NCBI GenBank assembly: GCA_900768685.1
Contig: CAAGDX010000031.1
Span: 1 to 64,000, forward strand
Reading direction: 5' to 3'
DNA length: 64,000 bases
Origin: Bacteroidales bacterium
GTDB lineage: Bacteria; Bacteroidota; Bacteroidia; Bacteroidales; Muribaculaceae
How positions within the stretch are numbered: the stretch's first letter is position 1; each line of letters opens with the position of its first letter. Made by a program: the position numbers and the translations under genes. Shown here in pieces: positions 25,911-35,109 of the stretch. Below the pieces are notes generated by a model. That model was not told the DNA's origin and did no database searches. It saw only the letters and a program-made list of their open reading frames with translations.

Positions 25911-26963
25911 ATGGCAAATAAAAATCTCAACAAGGCAAAGGAAGCCAAGAAAGATGAGTTTTACACTCAGCTTGAAGATATTAACAATGAGCTGAAGCAT
26001 TACCGTGAACACTTTCGTGGTAAGACAGTGCTTTGTAACTGCGATGACCCTCGTATAAGCAACTTTTTCAAGTATTTTGCATATAATTTTGAATATCTCG
26101 GACTGAAAAAACTTATTGCCACCTGCTACAAGAATCAGGATGTAAACCTTTTCTCAGAAGGTACTTGTGAAAAGGCAGTCTATCTCGTTTATGAAGGGGA
26201 CAAAAATGGCAACCATATTCCGGATGATGAGGAAATTAAGGTTCTTCCGCTCAAAGGCGATGGCGATTTCCGCTCCGCTGAGTGCATTGAGTTTTTGAAA
26301 GAAGCCGATATTGTCGTAACCAATCCTCCATTCTCTCTCTTCCGCGAATACGTTGCACAGCTTATCGAATACAAAAAGAAGTTCTTGATTATCGGACCGT
26401 ACAATGCCATAACCTATAAGGAGATATTCCCTTTGTTAAAAGGGAACTTGCTATGGCTTGGTTTTGGCTTTAATGGTGGAAATGCCTATTTCAAAGTTCC
26501 AGAACCAGCTGTTTATGCAAGTGGGGTTTATAATGAGGAAACCGGTTTGGTTAAATTCAGAAATTGCTGTTGGTATACGAATCTTGATCACAAGAAACGC
26601 CACGAGGATTTGATTCTATATCAGACCTATTCCCCTGAACAATATCCTACATACGACAATTATGATGCAATAGAAGTCAGTAAAACTGCTGATATTCCAT
26701 CTGACTATGATGGAATGATGGGCGTTCCTATAACATTCCTTGATAAATACAATCCCAAACAATTTGAAATATTAGGCATGTGCGAAAATATGGATTTATA
26801 CACCCTCAAAACAAAGGTTTATACATCCCAAGAATGCAAGGCGGCCTATATAGAAAAATTTGGTAAATCTGGCACTTATGATTTAAATGCAAGTGGAGTT
26901 ATTATCAAAAACGGACTACGAGAAAAGGTCTATCAAAGAATTCTTATTCGTCATAAAAAGTAA
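25911..26963 (+). CDS. Adenine-specific DNA methyltransferase, EcoRI family
   Basis: The 350-residue protein (start at the ATG at 25911, MANKNLNKAKEAKKDEFYTQ) contains CNCDDPRISNFFKYFAYNF near the N-terminus and the catalytic amino-methyltransferase motif NPPF (near 137, VVTNPPFSLFREYV). The text pattern fits the EcoRI methylase family, which methylates adenine in DNA. The target sequence cannot be predicted. The DUF262-HNH gene follows after 6 bases, so the two are cotranscribed, suggesting a modification/restriction-like pair. The family is frequent on mobile DNA. Confidence 0.85.
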   Translation: MANKNLNKAKEAKKDEFYTQLEDINNELKHYREHFRGKTVLCNCDDPRISNFFKYFAYNFEYLGLKKLIATCYKNQDVNLFSEGTCEKAVYLVYEGDKNGNHIPDDEEIKVLPLKGDGDFRSAECIEFLKEADIVVTNPPFSLFREYVAQLIEYKKKFLIIGPYNAITYKEIFPLLKGNLLWLGFGFNGGNAYFKVPEPAVYASGVYNEETGLVKFRNCCWYTNLDHKKRHEDLILYQTYSPEQYPTYDNYDAIEVSKTADIPSDYDGMMGVPITFLDKYNPKQFEILGMCENMDLYTLKTKVYTSQECKAAYIEKFGKSGTYDLNASGVIIKNGLREKVYQRILIRHKK

Positions 26964-26969
26964 CATGCC

Positions 26970-28079
26970 ATGAATATTGAACTGAAATCCATAAAAATAG
27001 CCGACCTTATTGACGGCTATATCAATGACCCGGATGCCGGTGTGAAAGGTTATCACGGATGGCTTGACATCCGTCCGCCGTATCAGCGTGAGTTTCGCTA
27101 TGACGAAAAGCAACAGCAGGCTGTTATTGATACGATTCTCAAAAAATACCCCCTCAATGTTATGTACTGGAGCGTAGGCGAGGGCAGTCAGTTTGAGATG
27201 ATTGACGGCCAACAGCGCACACTCTCTATCTGCGGGTTCTATACCCATGACTTCAACATTGTTGACCCCGAACGTGGCACTCTCTATTTCTCCACCCTCA
27301 CTGACGACGAGAAGCGCAGTTTCCTTGACTATGAGTTGACGGTCTATTTCTGCGAGGGTACTGACAAGGAGAAACTTGATTGGTTTCGCGTAATCAATAT
27401 AGCCGGAGAAAAGCTTCTTGACCAGGAACTGCTGAACGCCGTCTATGCCGGACCATTCGTTACGGATGCCCGCAGACATTTCTCCAAGAATGGCTGCCCT
27501 GCATACAAAAAGGGAGCCGACTACCTTAACGGCAACGCCATCGAACAGGCGTATCTGGCTACTATCCTGCGGTGGGCAGCTCGGCATGACGGAGTTGAGA
27601 GTGTGGACAAATATATGGCTATCCATCAGTTCAACCCCAACGCAAATAAGCTGTGGGCATATTTCGTGTCAATCATCACTTGGATTCGTTCCACATTCCC
27701 GAAATATCGTCGGGAAATGAAAGGGCTTGACTGGGGTGCAATGTATGATGAGTTCGGTGAGAATACATACGACACCGCCGCTCTTGAAAAGGAAATCCAT
27801 GACCTGATGGAAGATGATGAGATAATGAAAAAATCCGGCATATACCGCTATGTCCTCAGCGGAGACCTCCGCGATTTGTCATTCCGCACCTTTGACAAGA
27901 AACAGAAGCGTGAGGCATACGAGCATCAAAAAGGAATCTGTGCACACTGTGGCAAGCACTTTGAGTTAGAGGAAATGGAAGCTGACCATATAACCCCGTG
28001 GAAAGACGGTGGCACAACCGTTGCGGATAACTGCCAGATGCTTTGTCGCAACTGCAATCGCATAAAAGGTGCTAAATAA
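26970..28079 (+). CDS. DUF262 and HNH endonuclease domain protein
   Basis: The 369-residue protein has an N-terminal DUF262 (ParB-like/GmrS-like) domain with PPYQREFRYDEKQQQAVID and FEMIDGQQRTLSI, where DGQQR (near 78) is the family nucleotide-binding motif. The C-terminus carries an HNH nuclease with two zinc CxxC pairs (GICAHCGKHF and QMLCRNCNRIKG) around the catalytic ADHITPWKDGG. GmrSD-type enzymes of this design cut modified phage DNA. Here the nuclease is cotranscribed with a methyltransferase, which might instead protect the host. A defence role is inferred from domains and context. Confidence 0.85.
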   Translation: MNIELKSIKIADLIDGYINDPDAGVKGYHGWLDIRPPYQREFRYDEKQQQAVIDTILKKYPLNVMYWSVGEGSQFEMIDGQQRTLSICGFYTHDFNIVDPERGTLYFSTLTDDEKRSFLDYELTVYFCEGTDKEKLDWFRVINIAGEKLLDQELLNAVYAGPFVTDARRHFSKNGCPAYKKGADYLNGNAIEQAYLATILRWAARHDGVESVDKYMAIHQFNPNANKLWAYFVSIITWIRSTFPKYRREMKGLDWGAMYDEFGENTYDTAALEKEIHDLMEDDEIMKKSGIYRYVLSGDLRDLSFRTFDKKQKREAYEHQKGICAHCGKHFELEEMEADHITPWKDGGTTVADNCQMLCRNCNRIKGAK

Positions 28080-28115
28080 TTAATGTGAAATATTTAACCA
28101 AAATTATATAAAACC

Positions 28116-28937
28116 ATGTCAACAAATACAACAGACAATCTCAGAAAAGTTACTACTCGACGCCTCGCAGAAATGAAGCAGAGAGGCGAAAAAATAGCAA
28201 TGCTTACCGCTTATGACTATACTATGGCTACCCTGGTGGATAATGCCGGTATGGACGTAATCCTCGTGGGTGACTCCGCCTCAAACGTTATGGCAGGTAA
28301 CGCTACCACTTTGCCTATCACTCTCGACGAAATGATTAATTATGCTAAAAGTGTGGTGAAAGGAACAAAACGTGCACTCGTGGTTTGCGATATGCCTTTC
28401 GGGTCATACCAAGGCAATTCCAAGGAAGCCCTTGCTTCCGCTATCCGTATTATGAAGGAAAGCGGCTCGGAAGCCGTCAAAATTGAGGGTGGCTCGGAGG
28501 TGAGAGAATCCATAGAACGTATTCTCACTGCCGGAATACCCGTGATGGGACACCTCGGACTTACTCCGCAATCTATCAATAAATTCGGTACTTACGCTGT
28601 CCGTGCTAAGGAAGAAGCAGAGGCAAGCAAACTTATTGAAGATGCTAAAATGCTGGAAGAAATAGGCTGTTTTGCTCTCGTCCTTGAGAAAATTCCTGCC
28701 GCTCTTGCAAAGAAAGTAAGCGAAATGCTCACTATCCCCACTATCGGTATCGGTGCCGGTGGTGGCACAGACGGTCAAGTGCTTGTGTATCAAGATATGC
28801 TGGGACTTAACAATGGTTTTTCTCCCAAATTTCTCCGCCGCTACGCAGATTTGTCAACAGTGATTAACACTGCTCTCGGACACTACATCGACGACGTCAA
28901 AAGCGGTGATTTCCCTAACGAAAACGAACAATACTAA
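28116..28937 (+). CDS. panB: 3-methyl-2-oxobutanoate hydroxymethyltransferase
   Basis: The 273-residue TIM-barrel enzyme makes ketopantoate from alpha-ketoisovalerate and methylene-tetrahydrofolate, the first step of pantothenate synthesis. Motifs include AMLTAYDYTMATLVD, DVILVGDSASNVM, CDMPFGSYQGN, IPVMGHLGLTPQSIN and IGIGAGGGTDGQVLV. Length is typical. The acyltransferase ATG follows 19 bases after the stop. Confidence 0.97.
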   Translation: MSTNTTDNLRKVTTRRLAEMKQRGEKIAMLTAYDYTMATLVDNAGMDVILVGDSASNVMAGNATTLPITLDEMINYAKSVVKGTKRALVVCDMPFGSYQGNSKEALASAIRIMKESGSEAVKIEGGSEVRESIERILTAGIPVMGHLGLTPQSINKFGTYAVRAKEEAEASKLIEDAKMLEEIGCFALVLEKIPAALAKKVSEMLTIPTIGIGAGGGTDGQVLVYQDMLGLNNGFSPKFLRRYADLSTVINTALGHYIDDVKSGDFPNENEQY

Positions 28938-28956
28938 TTTCCCTTCCCAAACGAGT

Positions 28957-29988
28957 ATGAAGCCTCCCGGTGCACAAAACGGAATTATCCGATACAGTTA
29001 CCTTATCCGAGCGGTGGCAATGCTGCTTGTGATAGTGGACCACTGTGTGTATCGCTTGTCAAGTGAAAGAGTTGACTGGGAGGTGTATGCTTTCGTTTTC
29101 GGTTGCGATTCGTTGCTCTTTTTTATGATTGCCGGTGTGCATAACTTGCCGGTGGCGGGTGTGCGTGCCTTTTATCTCAAGAGAATACTCAAAATAGGCG
29201 TTCCCACGGCTGTTTTCGTGCTCCTTTATGCGTATTTGGACAGGTACGTTTATGGCAGTGTGAAGCCCGGTTGGTTTTTGCAAAATCATTTGCTTGATGT
29301 GCCGTTTGACTATCCGCAGTCGTGGCTCTGGTTTATGTATGTGCTTGGTGGACTGTACCTTATAGCACCTTTTGTGTCACAGGTGATAGTGAATGGAAAG
29401 AAACGGCTTATAGAGTTTTACCTTGCTATGTGGTTTGCTACGGGTTTTTTGCCATTCGTCTCATTGTTTGTGAGCCGTGCACCTATGCCGGAGGAGATTT
29501 TCCACCCGTTTATAGGCTATTTGGGCTATATGCTTGCGGGGTGGTATCTGCACGTTTATCCTTTCCGCACATGGAACCGCAAAAAGCAGGTGATTTTTGT
29601 GGCGGCTATTGTCTTTGCCCTTGTGTTACCGCTGATTATCAGTCATTCCGCGTATGATGCGGCGGCAATCCGCAAAGGCGTTTACGCCAATAATCTTTCC
29701 GTACATATCATGGCACATTCTCTGCTTGTGTTTGTGATTTTGCAGAGCATCAATTCGCTTGGGCGGGTTCTTGATATAATTGTGGAATTTGTGGCAAAGA
29801 GAGCTTTTGCAATGTACTTGGTGCATTTTTTCATCATAGAACACATAGTGAAAGACCTCTTTGGTATGACGGACAGCATTTTTGCCGGCACTCTGCTCGC
29901 AATCGCTATCACTATCGCGGTGGCTTACCCCCTGCAGATGTTGTTTACGCTGTTTTATAATTTTGCGAAATCCATAAAAAATACGTAA
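28957..29988 (+). CDS. Acyltransferase family 3 membrane protein
   Basis: Taking the ATG at 28957 (MKPPGAQNGIIRYSYLIR) gives 343 residues and avoids overlap with panB; an upstream GTG at 28906 would overlap it. The protein has about ten hydrophobic segments and the family's early histidine in LVIVDHCVYRL. WLWFMYVLGGLYLIAPFV is typical of OafA-like acyltransferases, which acetylate or succinylate glycans or lipids at the inner membrane. The substrate is unknown. The stop codon lies inside the -7 box of the tRNA promoter. Confidence 0.85.
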   Translation: MKPPGAQNGIIRYSYLIRAVAMLLVIVDHCVYRLSSERVDWEVYAFVFGCDSLLFFMIAGVHNLPVAGVRAFYLKRILKIGVPTAVFVLLYAYLDRYVYGSVKPGWFLQNHLLDVPFDYPQSWLWFMYVLGGLYLIAPFVSQVIVNGKKRLIEFYLAMWFATGFLPFVSLFVSRAPMPEEIFHPFIGYLGYMLAGWYLHVYPFRTWNRKKQVIFVAAIVFALVLPLIISHSAYDAAAIRKGVYANNLSVHIMAHSLLVFVILQSINSLGRVLDIIVEFVAKRAFAMYLVHFFIIEHIVKDLFGMTDSIFAGTLLAIAITIAVAYPLQMLFTLFYNFAKSIKNT

Positions 29989-29993
29989 TTTTG
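29962..29993 (+). promoter_or_regulatory. Promoter of tRNA-Arg, overlapping the acyltransferase stop
   Basis: TTTG (29962-29965), 20 bases, then TAATTTTG (29986-29993) is a full Bacteroidota promoter. The TAA of the preceding gene is the first three bases of the -7 box. Transcription should start just before the tRNA. Confidence 0.75.
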
Positions 29994-30010
29994 CATCGCA
30001 AATAGGAAAT

Positions 30011-30082
30011 GCTCCGGTAGTTCAACGGATAGAATAGAGGTTTCCTAAACCTTTGATAGCAGTTCGATTCTGCTCCGGAGTA
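30011..30082 (+). tRNA. tRNA-Arg (anticodon CCT)
   Basis: A 72-base cloverleaf can be drawn: acceptor GCTCCGG with CCGGAGT (one G-T pair) and discriminator A, anticodon stem GAGGT/ACCTT with loop TTCCTAA giving anticodon CCT (reads AGG), and T-arm AGCAG-TTCGATT-CTGCT. CCA is not encoded. A hairpin terminator follows. Confidence 0.95.
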
Positions 30083-30088
30083 CTCGTG

Positions 30089-30127
30089 AAAGCCTGATAA
30101 TCGGTTGGTTGTCGGGCTTTTGCTTTT
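30089..30127 (+). terminator. Terminator after tRNA-Arg
   Basis: AAAGCCTGA pairs with TCGGGCTTT (one G-T), followed by TGCTTTT. Confidence 0.7.
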
Positions 30128-30130
30128 AAG

Positions 30131-30190
30131 AATTAGTCTAATTGGTCTAATTAGTCTTATTGGTCTTATTAGTCTAATTGGTCTAATTTT
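30131..30190. repeat. 9-bp tandem array (ATTAGTCTA)n
   Basis: About six and a half units alternate ATTAGTCTA and ATTGGTCTA with two CTT variants. Same family as at 1620 and 35110. It lies between the tRNA terminator and the convergent DUF2851 gene. Confidence 0.85.
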
Positions 30191-30206
30191 TCATGAGCCT
30201 TTTTGG

Positions 30207-31484
30207 TTATCCTTTTGCGGAGGCTTTCATCAGTTGATGCCCTATGCGGCAGTAGAGGCATTTACGCTGCTCGCAGTAGGCATGGCGGAGGCGGATAAGT
30301 GCTTGTGAGCGGAAAGCGTTGTCGCATTTTATTCCGTGCTTTGTGAATAGGCTGATGATGCTGTTTTTTTCTGCATTCAGCATTTGGAGTATTTCCACTG
30401 CACGCTCCGTGAAACCGGGATTGCCTATGTATTCGCCGTAGGCAAAAAGCGTGGGGGCTACCACATTTATTATTATCACATCTATGGAAGAATCGCTAAG
30501 TGAGAGCGGCGACAACCCGGTGTGGGAATAGACGCTGCTCGCCGTTGCCCAGTAGCCTGTGAGTTCAAAGCGGAAGAGCGAGCGGAGTGATTCCAGTGAA
30601 ATACATTCTATAACCTTGCTGAACAATTTCTGCTCGCGGTGGACAATGGCAGCCAGCACAGCCAGGCGGCGGTAAGGCAGATTTTGAGGTCTCATTCGTC
30701 CCATTTGCCATGCCATGCCTTCCGGCTGTTTGAGGGAGAATTTATGAGCCATAAATTTGTATTCCTCTATCATTCGCTGCACGTATGGCTCGGTGCTGAC
30801 GTCAGGCAACAGTGCCGCTTGACCCATAAACATTGCTTCCAGGGCAAGGAGGTTGTCGCGATGTTTGCCCAGGATGTTGAGCGGCAGAGATTTTGCCACA
30901 CGTTCCAGCATCTCTCCGTTATGTCCGAAACCGAGTGCACGGGCAAGGGTGATGTAAAGTGTTTGTTCCCAGTCGTTAAAGGTGTTGGCGAGGTGCTTGT
31001 TGAATCGCTCCACTTTTTCGTAAAGTCGCTCGAAGCCGAGTGCTTCAATCCAGTCTGTGAGATATATTTCCGGAATTTCCGGTATTACGGAGGCACAGAC
31101 AAGGTCTATTTCACCGGAGGCTTCAAGTTTATTGTAGGTTTCAATAGTTTTTTCGGGGCATTTTATCACCGTTTGTGGCACTTTCAGTCCGTTTGCACGC
31201 ATCACGGTGGCATCGTTTTCAGCCACAACGTGGAGGATAACGGAGTCGTAGAGTTTATCGTGCTGGTGTGAGTGGCGGTACCAGTCGGAGGCTTTGATGT
31301 GTATTTCCACGTTTCCCACCCATTCGTGGTCGCCTATTAGTATTTTGGCATTGAAAAAGTCCGGTCCGGCATCTTTGTTCAGCCAACCGGGGTCCAAAAC
31401 TTGTATGGGCAGGCCGTCTGTTGTGGTGAGTTGTTCTGTTCCCCACAGCCTGTATTGCCATACGTATTGCAGAAACTTCTCCAT
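30207..31484 (-). CDS. DUF2851 family protein
   Basis: The 425-residue protein starts MEKFLQYVWQYRLWG and has the conserved block DPGWLNKDAGPDFFNAKILI with GNVEIHIKASDWYRH, characteristic of DUF2851. The conserved D, E and H residues in that block are nuclease-like, but the function is not established. The C-terminus has a cysteine cluster (CEQRKCLYCRIG). It lies 17 bases after rsmD in the same direction. Confidence 0.85.
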   Translation of the reverse strand: MEKFLQYVWQYRLWGTEQLTTTDGLPIQVLDPGWLNKDAGPDFFNAKILIGDHEWVGNVEIHIKASDWYRHSHQHDKLYDSVILHVVAENDATVMRANGLKVPQTVIKCPEKTIETYNKLEASGEIDLVCASVIPEIPEIYLTDWIEALGFERLYEKVERFNKHLANTFNDWEQTLYITLARALGFGHNGEMLERVAKSLPLNILGKHRDNLLALEAMFMGQAALLPDVSTEPYVQRMIEEYKFMAHKFSLKQPEGMAWQMGRMRPQNLPYRRLAVLAAIVHREQKLFSKVIECISLESLRSLFRFELTGYWATASSVYSHTGLSPLSLSDSSIDVIIINVVAPTLFAYGEYIGNPGFTERAVEILQMLNAEKNSIISLFTKHGIKCDNAFRSQALIRLRHAYCEQRKCLYCRIGHQLMKASAKG

Positions 31485-31501
31485 GCGGAACAGTCTGAGT
31501 A

Positions 31502-32044
31502 TCAGATACTCATATCAAAGATTGAGAAATTCACGGAGCCATATACGCGGTGCTCCGCAAAGTGTGGGAGCTCGGAAAAATCGTACGCCTTGGAGTGCTC
31601 GAGAATAAAAATGGTGTTTGGCTTGAGCATATTGGAGTTCAGCACGGTGGTTGCCACTTTTTCAAATTCGGGCAGGTCGTAAGGAGGGTCGGCGAAGATG
31701 ATATCGAATTTTTTGATAGATGTGGCGGCAAATTTGAGGGCATCGCCTTTTATGAGGTTCAGATTTTTTTCTCCGAGTTCGGCTGCCACTTTGCGTATAA
31801 ATGCGGATTGCACGTTTGCTTTTTCCACTGCCGTCACTTCTTTGCAGCCGCGTGATAGAAACTCGAATGTTATGGCACCCGTACCTGCAAAAAGGTCCAG
31901 TGCCACGGGTTCTTCTTCAAAATCTATCAGATTTTCTATCACATTGAAGATATTTTCACGAGCAAAGTCCGTGGTGGGTCTTGCGGTGATATTTTTGGGC
32001 ACGTCAAAGCGGCGGCGACCATATTTCCCTCGTATTATTCGCAT
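31502..32044 (-). CDS. rsmD: 16S rRNA (guanine966-N2)-methyltransferase RsmD
   Basis: The 180-residue SAM-dependent enzyme modifies G966 of 16S rRNA. Motifs: MRIIRGKYGRRRFDVP at the start, VALDLFAGTGAITFEFLSRG for SAM binding and the catalytic IIFADPPYDLP. It overlaps the DUF3822 gene by 10 bases. Length is normal. Confidence 0.95.
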   Translation of the reverse strand: MRIIRGKYGRRRFDVPKNITARPTTDFARENIFNVIENLIDFEEEPVALDLFAGTGAITFEFLSRGCKEVTAVEKANVQSAFIRKVAAELGEKNLNLIKGDALKFAATSIKKFDIIFADPPYDLPEFEKVATTVLNSNMLKPNTIFILEHSKAYDFSELPHFAEHRVYGSVNFSIFDMSI

Positions 32045-32871
32045 AGCGGCATCACAATTAAGTCAAATGGTACTGAAAGTGCATTTTTTCCGGCTTTAAA
32101 CATCACGCCGGGGAAGATTACGGGCATCACGGAGGATATAAATCTCCGCAGTTCCGGCATTATTTTGCGGCGAAGTGCAGCATCTCCGCTTATCAGCAGT
32201 TCGTCTGCAAATTGGTCCATTCCCAGGTTTTCACGCACTGCAAGGATATAATACACGGCATCGTCTATCACATTGAAATTAAAAGTGTTAGCCATACGCA
32301 GTCCTTCGTTTCCATACACTATCACGTCCATGTTTTTCTCACGCAGGTGAACAAACATTTTGGCGTTGTTGCCGTGGCGGCGACGGTCCGCAAAATATCT
32401 CAGCAGGGGCGTCTGGTTGTGAAAAAATGTAGGGTTTACAAAGGCACGTCGCAGAAATCCCACCGTTTTTCTCTCCACTGCAAACAGCATTGTGGCATGG
32501 AGGGCGGGAATGGCATCTGTCAGAAGTTCGGATTCGTCTGCGTTATACTCCGGGTGTGCTTCCGCAAAGAGTTTTTCCTGCAAGTCCGGGTCTGTCACGC
32601 AGTCCGGGACGAGGAGAAATTTTTCCGTCTCAATAAGAATGGAAATTTTCTCAAAGTCGCTGAGCAGCAGCGGATTGTCATATACGGCATTCTCAAGTGA
32701 GCGGAGGTAAGTCTCCGTATCGGAGTTTTCCAGTGCTATGTGTTTGCTCACAAGGGAGTTATCTTCCCTTGGATTGTAAATCATAACGTCTGCCGCAGTG
32801 CTTGTCACTCTTGCGTACAACTTGCAGATGCTTGTGTCTGCTATAATATCTTTATTTAGCGGTGTATCCAT
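32035..32871 (-). CDS. DUF3822 family protein (actin-like fold suggested)
   Basis: The 278-residue protein is recognised mainly by position: DUF3822 genes commonly sit just before rsmD in Bacteroidota. Segments such as NMDVIVYGNEGLRMANTFNF and DAVYYILAV are typical of the family, thought to have an actin/hexokinase-like ATPase fold. Its function is not known. It lies three bases after the lipoprotein gene and overlaps rsmD by 10 bases. Confidence 0.75.
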   Translation of the reverse strand: MDTPLNKDIIADTSICKLYARVTSTAADVMIYNPREDNSLVSKHIALENSDTETYLRSLENAVYDNPLLLSDFEKISILIETEKFLLVPDCVTDPDLQEKLFAEAHPEYNADESELLTDAIPALHATMLFAVERKTVGFLRRAFVNPTFFHNQTPLLRYFADRRRHGNNAKMFVHLREKNMDVIVYGNEGLRMANTFNFNVIDDAVYYILAVRENLGMDQFADELLISGDAALRRKIMPELRRFISSVMPVIFPGVMFKAGKNALSVPFDLIVMPLCE

Positions 32872-32874
32872 AGC

Positions 32875-34929
32875 TTATCTGTAAGTTTGACCGGATTTAG
32901 AGAAACCGCCTGTGGATTTTAAGCCACCGCTGTTACTGTTGTTATTGTAGCCGGGGGCATTAGGATTGTAATAACTGTCGCCCCATTCGTCTTCTTCTTC
33001 CTCTTCTTCTGCCGGTTTTTCCTGTTCGCCTTTTTTCTTCTTAGGCTTGTTTTTCTTTATGTCGTTTGGCTTCTGGAGGTCCAGCGGCATTTCAAAGGGG
33101 TTCCAAGCCTGTTCTACTTCCCAGTTTTTCTTGAGTTCTATTTTTTTAGGGTAGTAATATACTTCTTCCGGCTGGATTTTCTGTGAAACGTTTCCGGTGT
33201 CCCAGATTCCGTTGCCGTTTGCGTCTATAAATCCGCGAGCGTAATACTTGCCGGGAGTGATATAGTCAAACACTGCAACTCCGTCTGTCACAGGTATTTG
33301 GCGTATTGGCTGGTCGCTGCCGTTGAGCAGTTCCACCACAAAGTTTCCCGCCTCCTGAGGTATGACGAAGGTGAGGGTGGCATAGTCCTCAAGGGATTTG
33401 GTCTGAAATTCGTGCTTTATGGGCTTGTTGAACTTGCCGTAAATGCCGTGAATACTTGCGGAATCCGCTGTAAATCTGTATTTTGTGCCTTCTTCCCAGG
33501 GTATGGCGACTTTGAATTTCAGCGGCGAATAGATGGTGTCGTTTTGGAGTGGAGGAAGCGTCATCGGCGTCCAAATGGAGTCGCGTTGCACTTCCAGGTG
33601 CAGTCCGCCTTCGTCAAAACGCAGAATCGGCTCGGAGCAGGAAAATTCCAGCCCTTTGTTGAGTTCCTGTTGTGCCGGAGAGTCGCATTTGAAGTCGATA
33701 AATGTTATTTCCGGAATGCTGTCTGCCTCCTCATCTTTTTTCTTTTTCTTTTTCTTTTCTTTCTTTTCCTTGTCGCGACGTAAATAGTTGAATTTCAGCG
33801 TGTCCGTGGTCCACGTGAGGTTGTCTAAGGTGTCTGTGCGGAGGTAAGTCAGTGCTATTAGCATGGAGTCCTGACTTATTATTTCCGGGTCCGTAATCCA
33901 GTAGTCCAGCGAGTCAAGGTCAAGTCTGGTGTTGAGGATAGAGTTGCTGCGGTCTATTTTCTTCCCTGCGTTTTTGCCGGAAACTATTTCCAAAGTTGGC
34001 AGGGTGTCTGTTTTTGCGGCAAACTGGATAAAGATGCGTGAGGAATCCGTGCGAGAATAGTTTTTGAGGTACTGCGATTTGTATCCTTCGTTAAACCAGG
34101 TGAGCAGCACGTCGTTTGGCAGATATTTCACGCCTTTGCGGCTTGCTATGGAGTCTGTGCCGGCGGAGTTCAGCAGGGTGTCTGTCACCTCTATTTGCTC
34201 TACTGTGGGCGACAGTGTAACGTCGTAAAACGCCACATCTTCGGAGCGGTCCCACATATAGTCGCGGTTCACGTCGTTTACTGCAAAAATGCGGTATGTG
34301 CCTTCTTTCAGTCCGCGGATTGTGAACTGTCCGTACTGGTTTGTTTTTGCTATTCGCTGCATCGGTACGGTTGTCAGAGCGGTGTCTGAGAGGTTGCTGT
34401 AGCAGCCCACCACCATTCCTTGTGCCGGCTCCAGGTTTCGTGCCTGGAAGAGCATGCCGGAAATACGCAGGGAGTCTATTGCTTCGCCTGTGGAAAATTC
34501 CAGTGCAAAGCCGTCAAGGATATTGCCTTCGTTGAGATCCTGGATAGCATCGGAAAAGTCTATGGTATAGGTAGTTTCGGGCTGTAGTGTGTCGCGGAGT
34601 TCCACGGTGAGGTGTTTTCCGTTTGAGGAAATCTGCGGCATATTTTTTTGTGCCGGTGACACCACCACTTTGTTTGATGCGTCGTCGAGTTTTATGTTTT
34701 CGTCAAAAACTATTTCAAGGTTACTTTTGCTCACGTTTGTAGCACCGGGCATAGGGTCGCTTTTCACATACACGGGTGGCACTTCATCGCGAGGACCGCC
34801 TTCCGGGTGACCTATACTGGCACAGCCTGTGAGAAGCCACGAGAGTGGCATCACCGCAGCAAGTGCCGTCACTGCGATAGTAGCGGCAAATAGTATTTTT
34901 TTATGTAATTTACAGTGTTTCCTAATCAT
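32875..34929 (-). CDS. Ig-like domain (SbsA-type) lipoprotein
   Basis: The 684-residue protein has a lipoprotein signal ending in the lipobox LTGC (near 32-35) followed by ASIGHPEGGPRDEVPP. A bacterial Ig-like domain comes next (SDPMPGATNVSKSNLEIVFDE). Later come beta domains, a Lys run (EKKEKKKKKKKDEEAD near 400), and a Pro/Lys/Glu then Asn/Ser/Gly-rich tail. It should be anchored in a membrane facing the periplasm or surface. Its role is unknown. It heads the operon with DUF3822, rsmD and DUF2851. Confidence 0.85.
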   Translation of the reverse strand: MIRKHCKLHKKILFAATIAVTALAAVMPLSWLLTGCASIGHPEGGPRDEVPPVYVKSDPMPGATNVSKSNLEIVFDENIKLDDASNKVVVSPAQKNMPQISSNGKHLTVELRDTLQPETTYTIDFSDAIQDLNEGNILDGFALEFSTGEAIDSLRISGMLFQARNLEPAQGMVVGCYSNLSDTALTTVPMQRIAKTNQYGQFTIRGLKEGTYRIFAVNDVNRDYMWDRSEDVAFYDVTLSPTVEQIEVTDTLLNSAGTDSIASRKGVKYLPNDVLLTWFNEGYKSQYLKNYSRTDSSRIFIQFAAKTDTLPTLEIVSGKNAGKKIDRSNSILNTRLDLDSLDYWITDPEIISQDSMLIALTYLRTDTLDNLTWTTDTLKFNYLRRDKEKKEKKKKKKKDEEADSIPEITFIDFKCDSPAQQELNKGLEFSCSEPILRFDEGGLHLEVQRDSIWTPMTLPPLQNDTIYSPLKFKVAIPWEEGTKYRFTADSASIHGIYGKFNKPIKHEFQTKSLEDYATLTFVIPQEAGNFVVELLNGSDQPIRQIPVTDGVAVFDYITPGKYYARGFIDANGNGIWDTGNVSQKIQPEEVYYYPKKIELKKNWEVEQAWNPFEMPLDLQKPNDIKKNKPKKKKGEQEKPAEEEEEEDEWGDSYYNPNAPGYNNNSNSGGLKSTGGFSKSGQTYR

Positions 34930-34991
34930 TCTACTACAAAGTTACATCTTATATTTGAAATGTCCACATTTTTAGTGGATTTTTTTAGACT

Positions 34992-35095
34992 GCGGAGCAA
35001 ACCGGAAGCCCTATCGTGTCTCCGACACACTGATGATGCCCGGTTCACTCCACTCGCCTGTAGTGACGCGGCATGCCGCGGCATCCGAGATGAAC
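34992..35095. repeat. Relative of the 37.6-kb hairpin element, with palindrome copy 2
   Basis: GCGGAGCAAACCGGAAGCCC and the bases after it nearly match 37677-37703. A hairpin GTGT-CTCCG-ACAC follows. The palindrome CGCGGCATGCCGCG is at 35067-35080, after TAGTGA. Confidence 0.75.
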
Positions 35096-35109
35096 CACCA
35101 AAAGCCGCT

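Noticed and set aside
30011..30082. tRNA-Arg as an attachment site for a genomic island
   Set aside because: No integrase gene or repeated tRNA 3' end is seen nearby.
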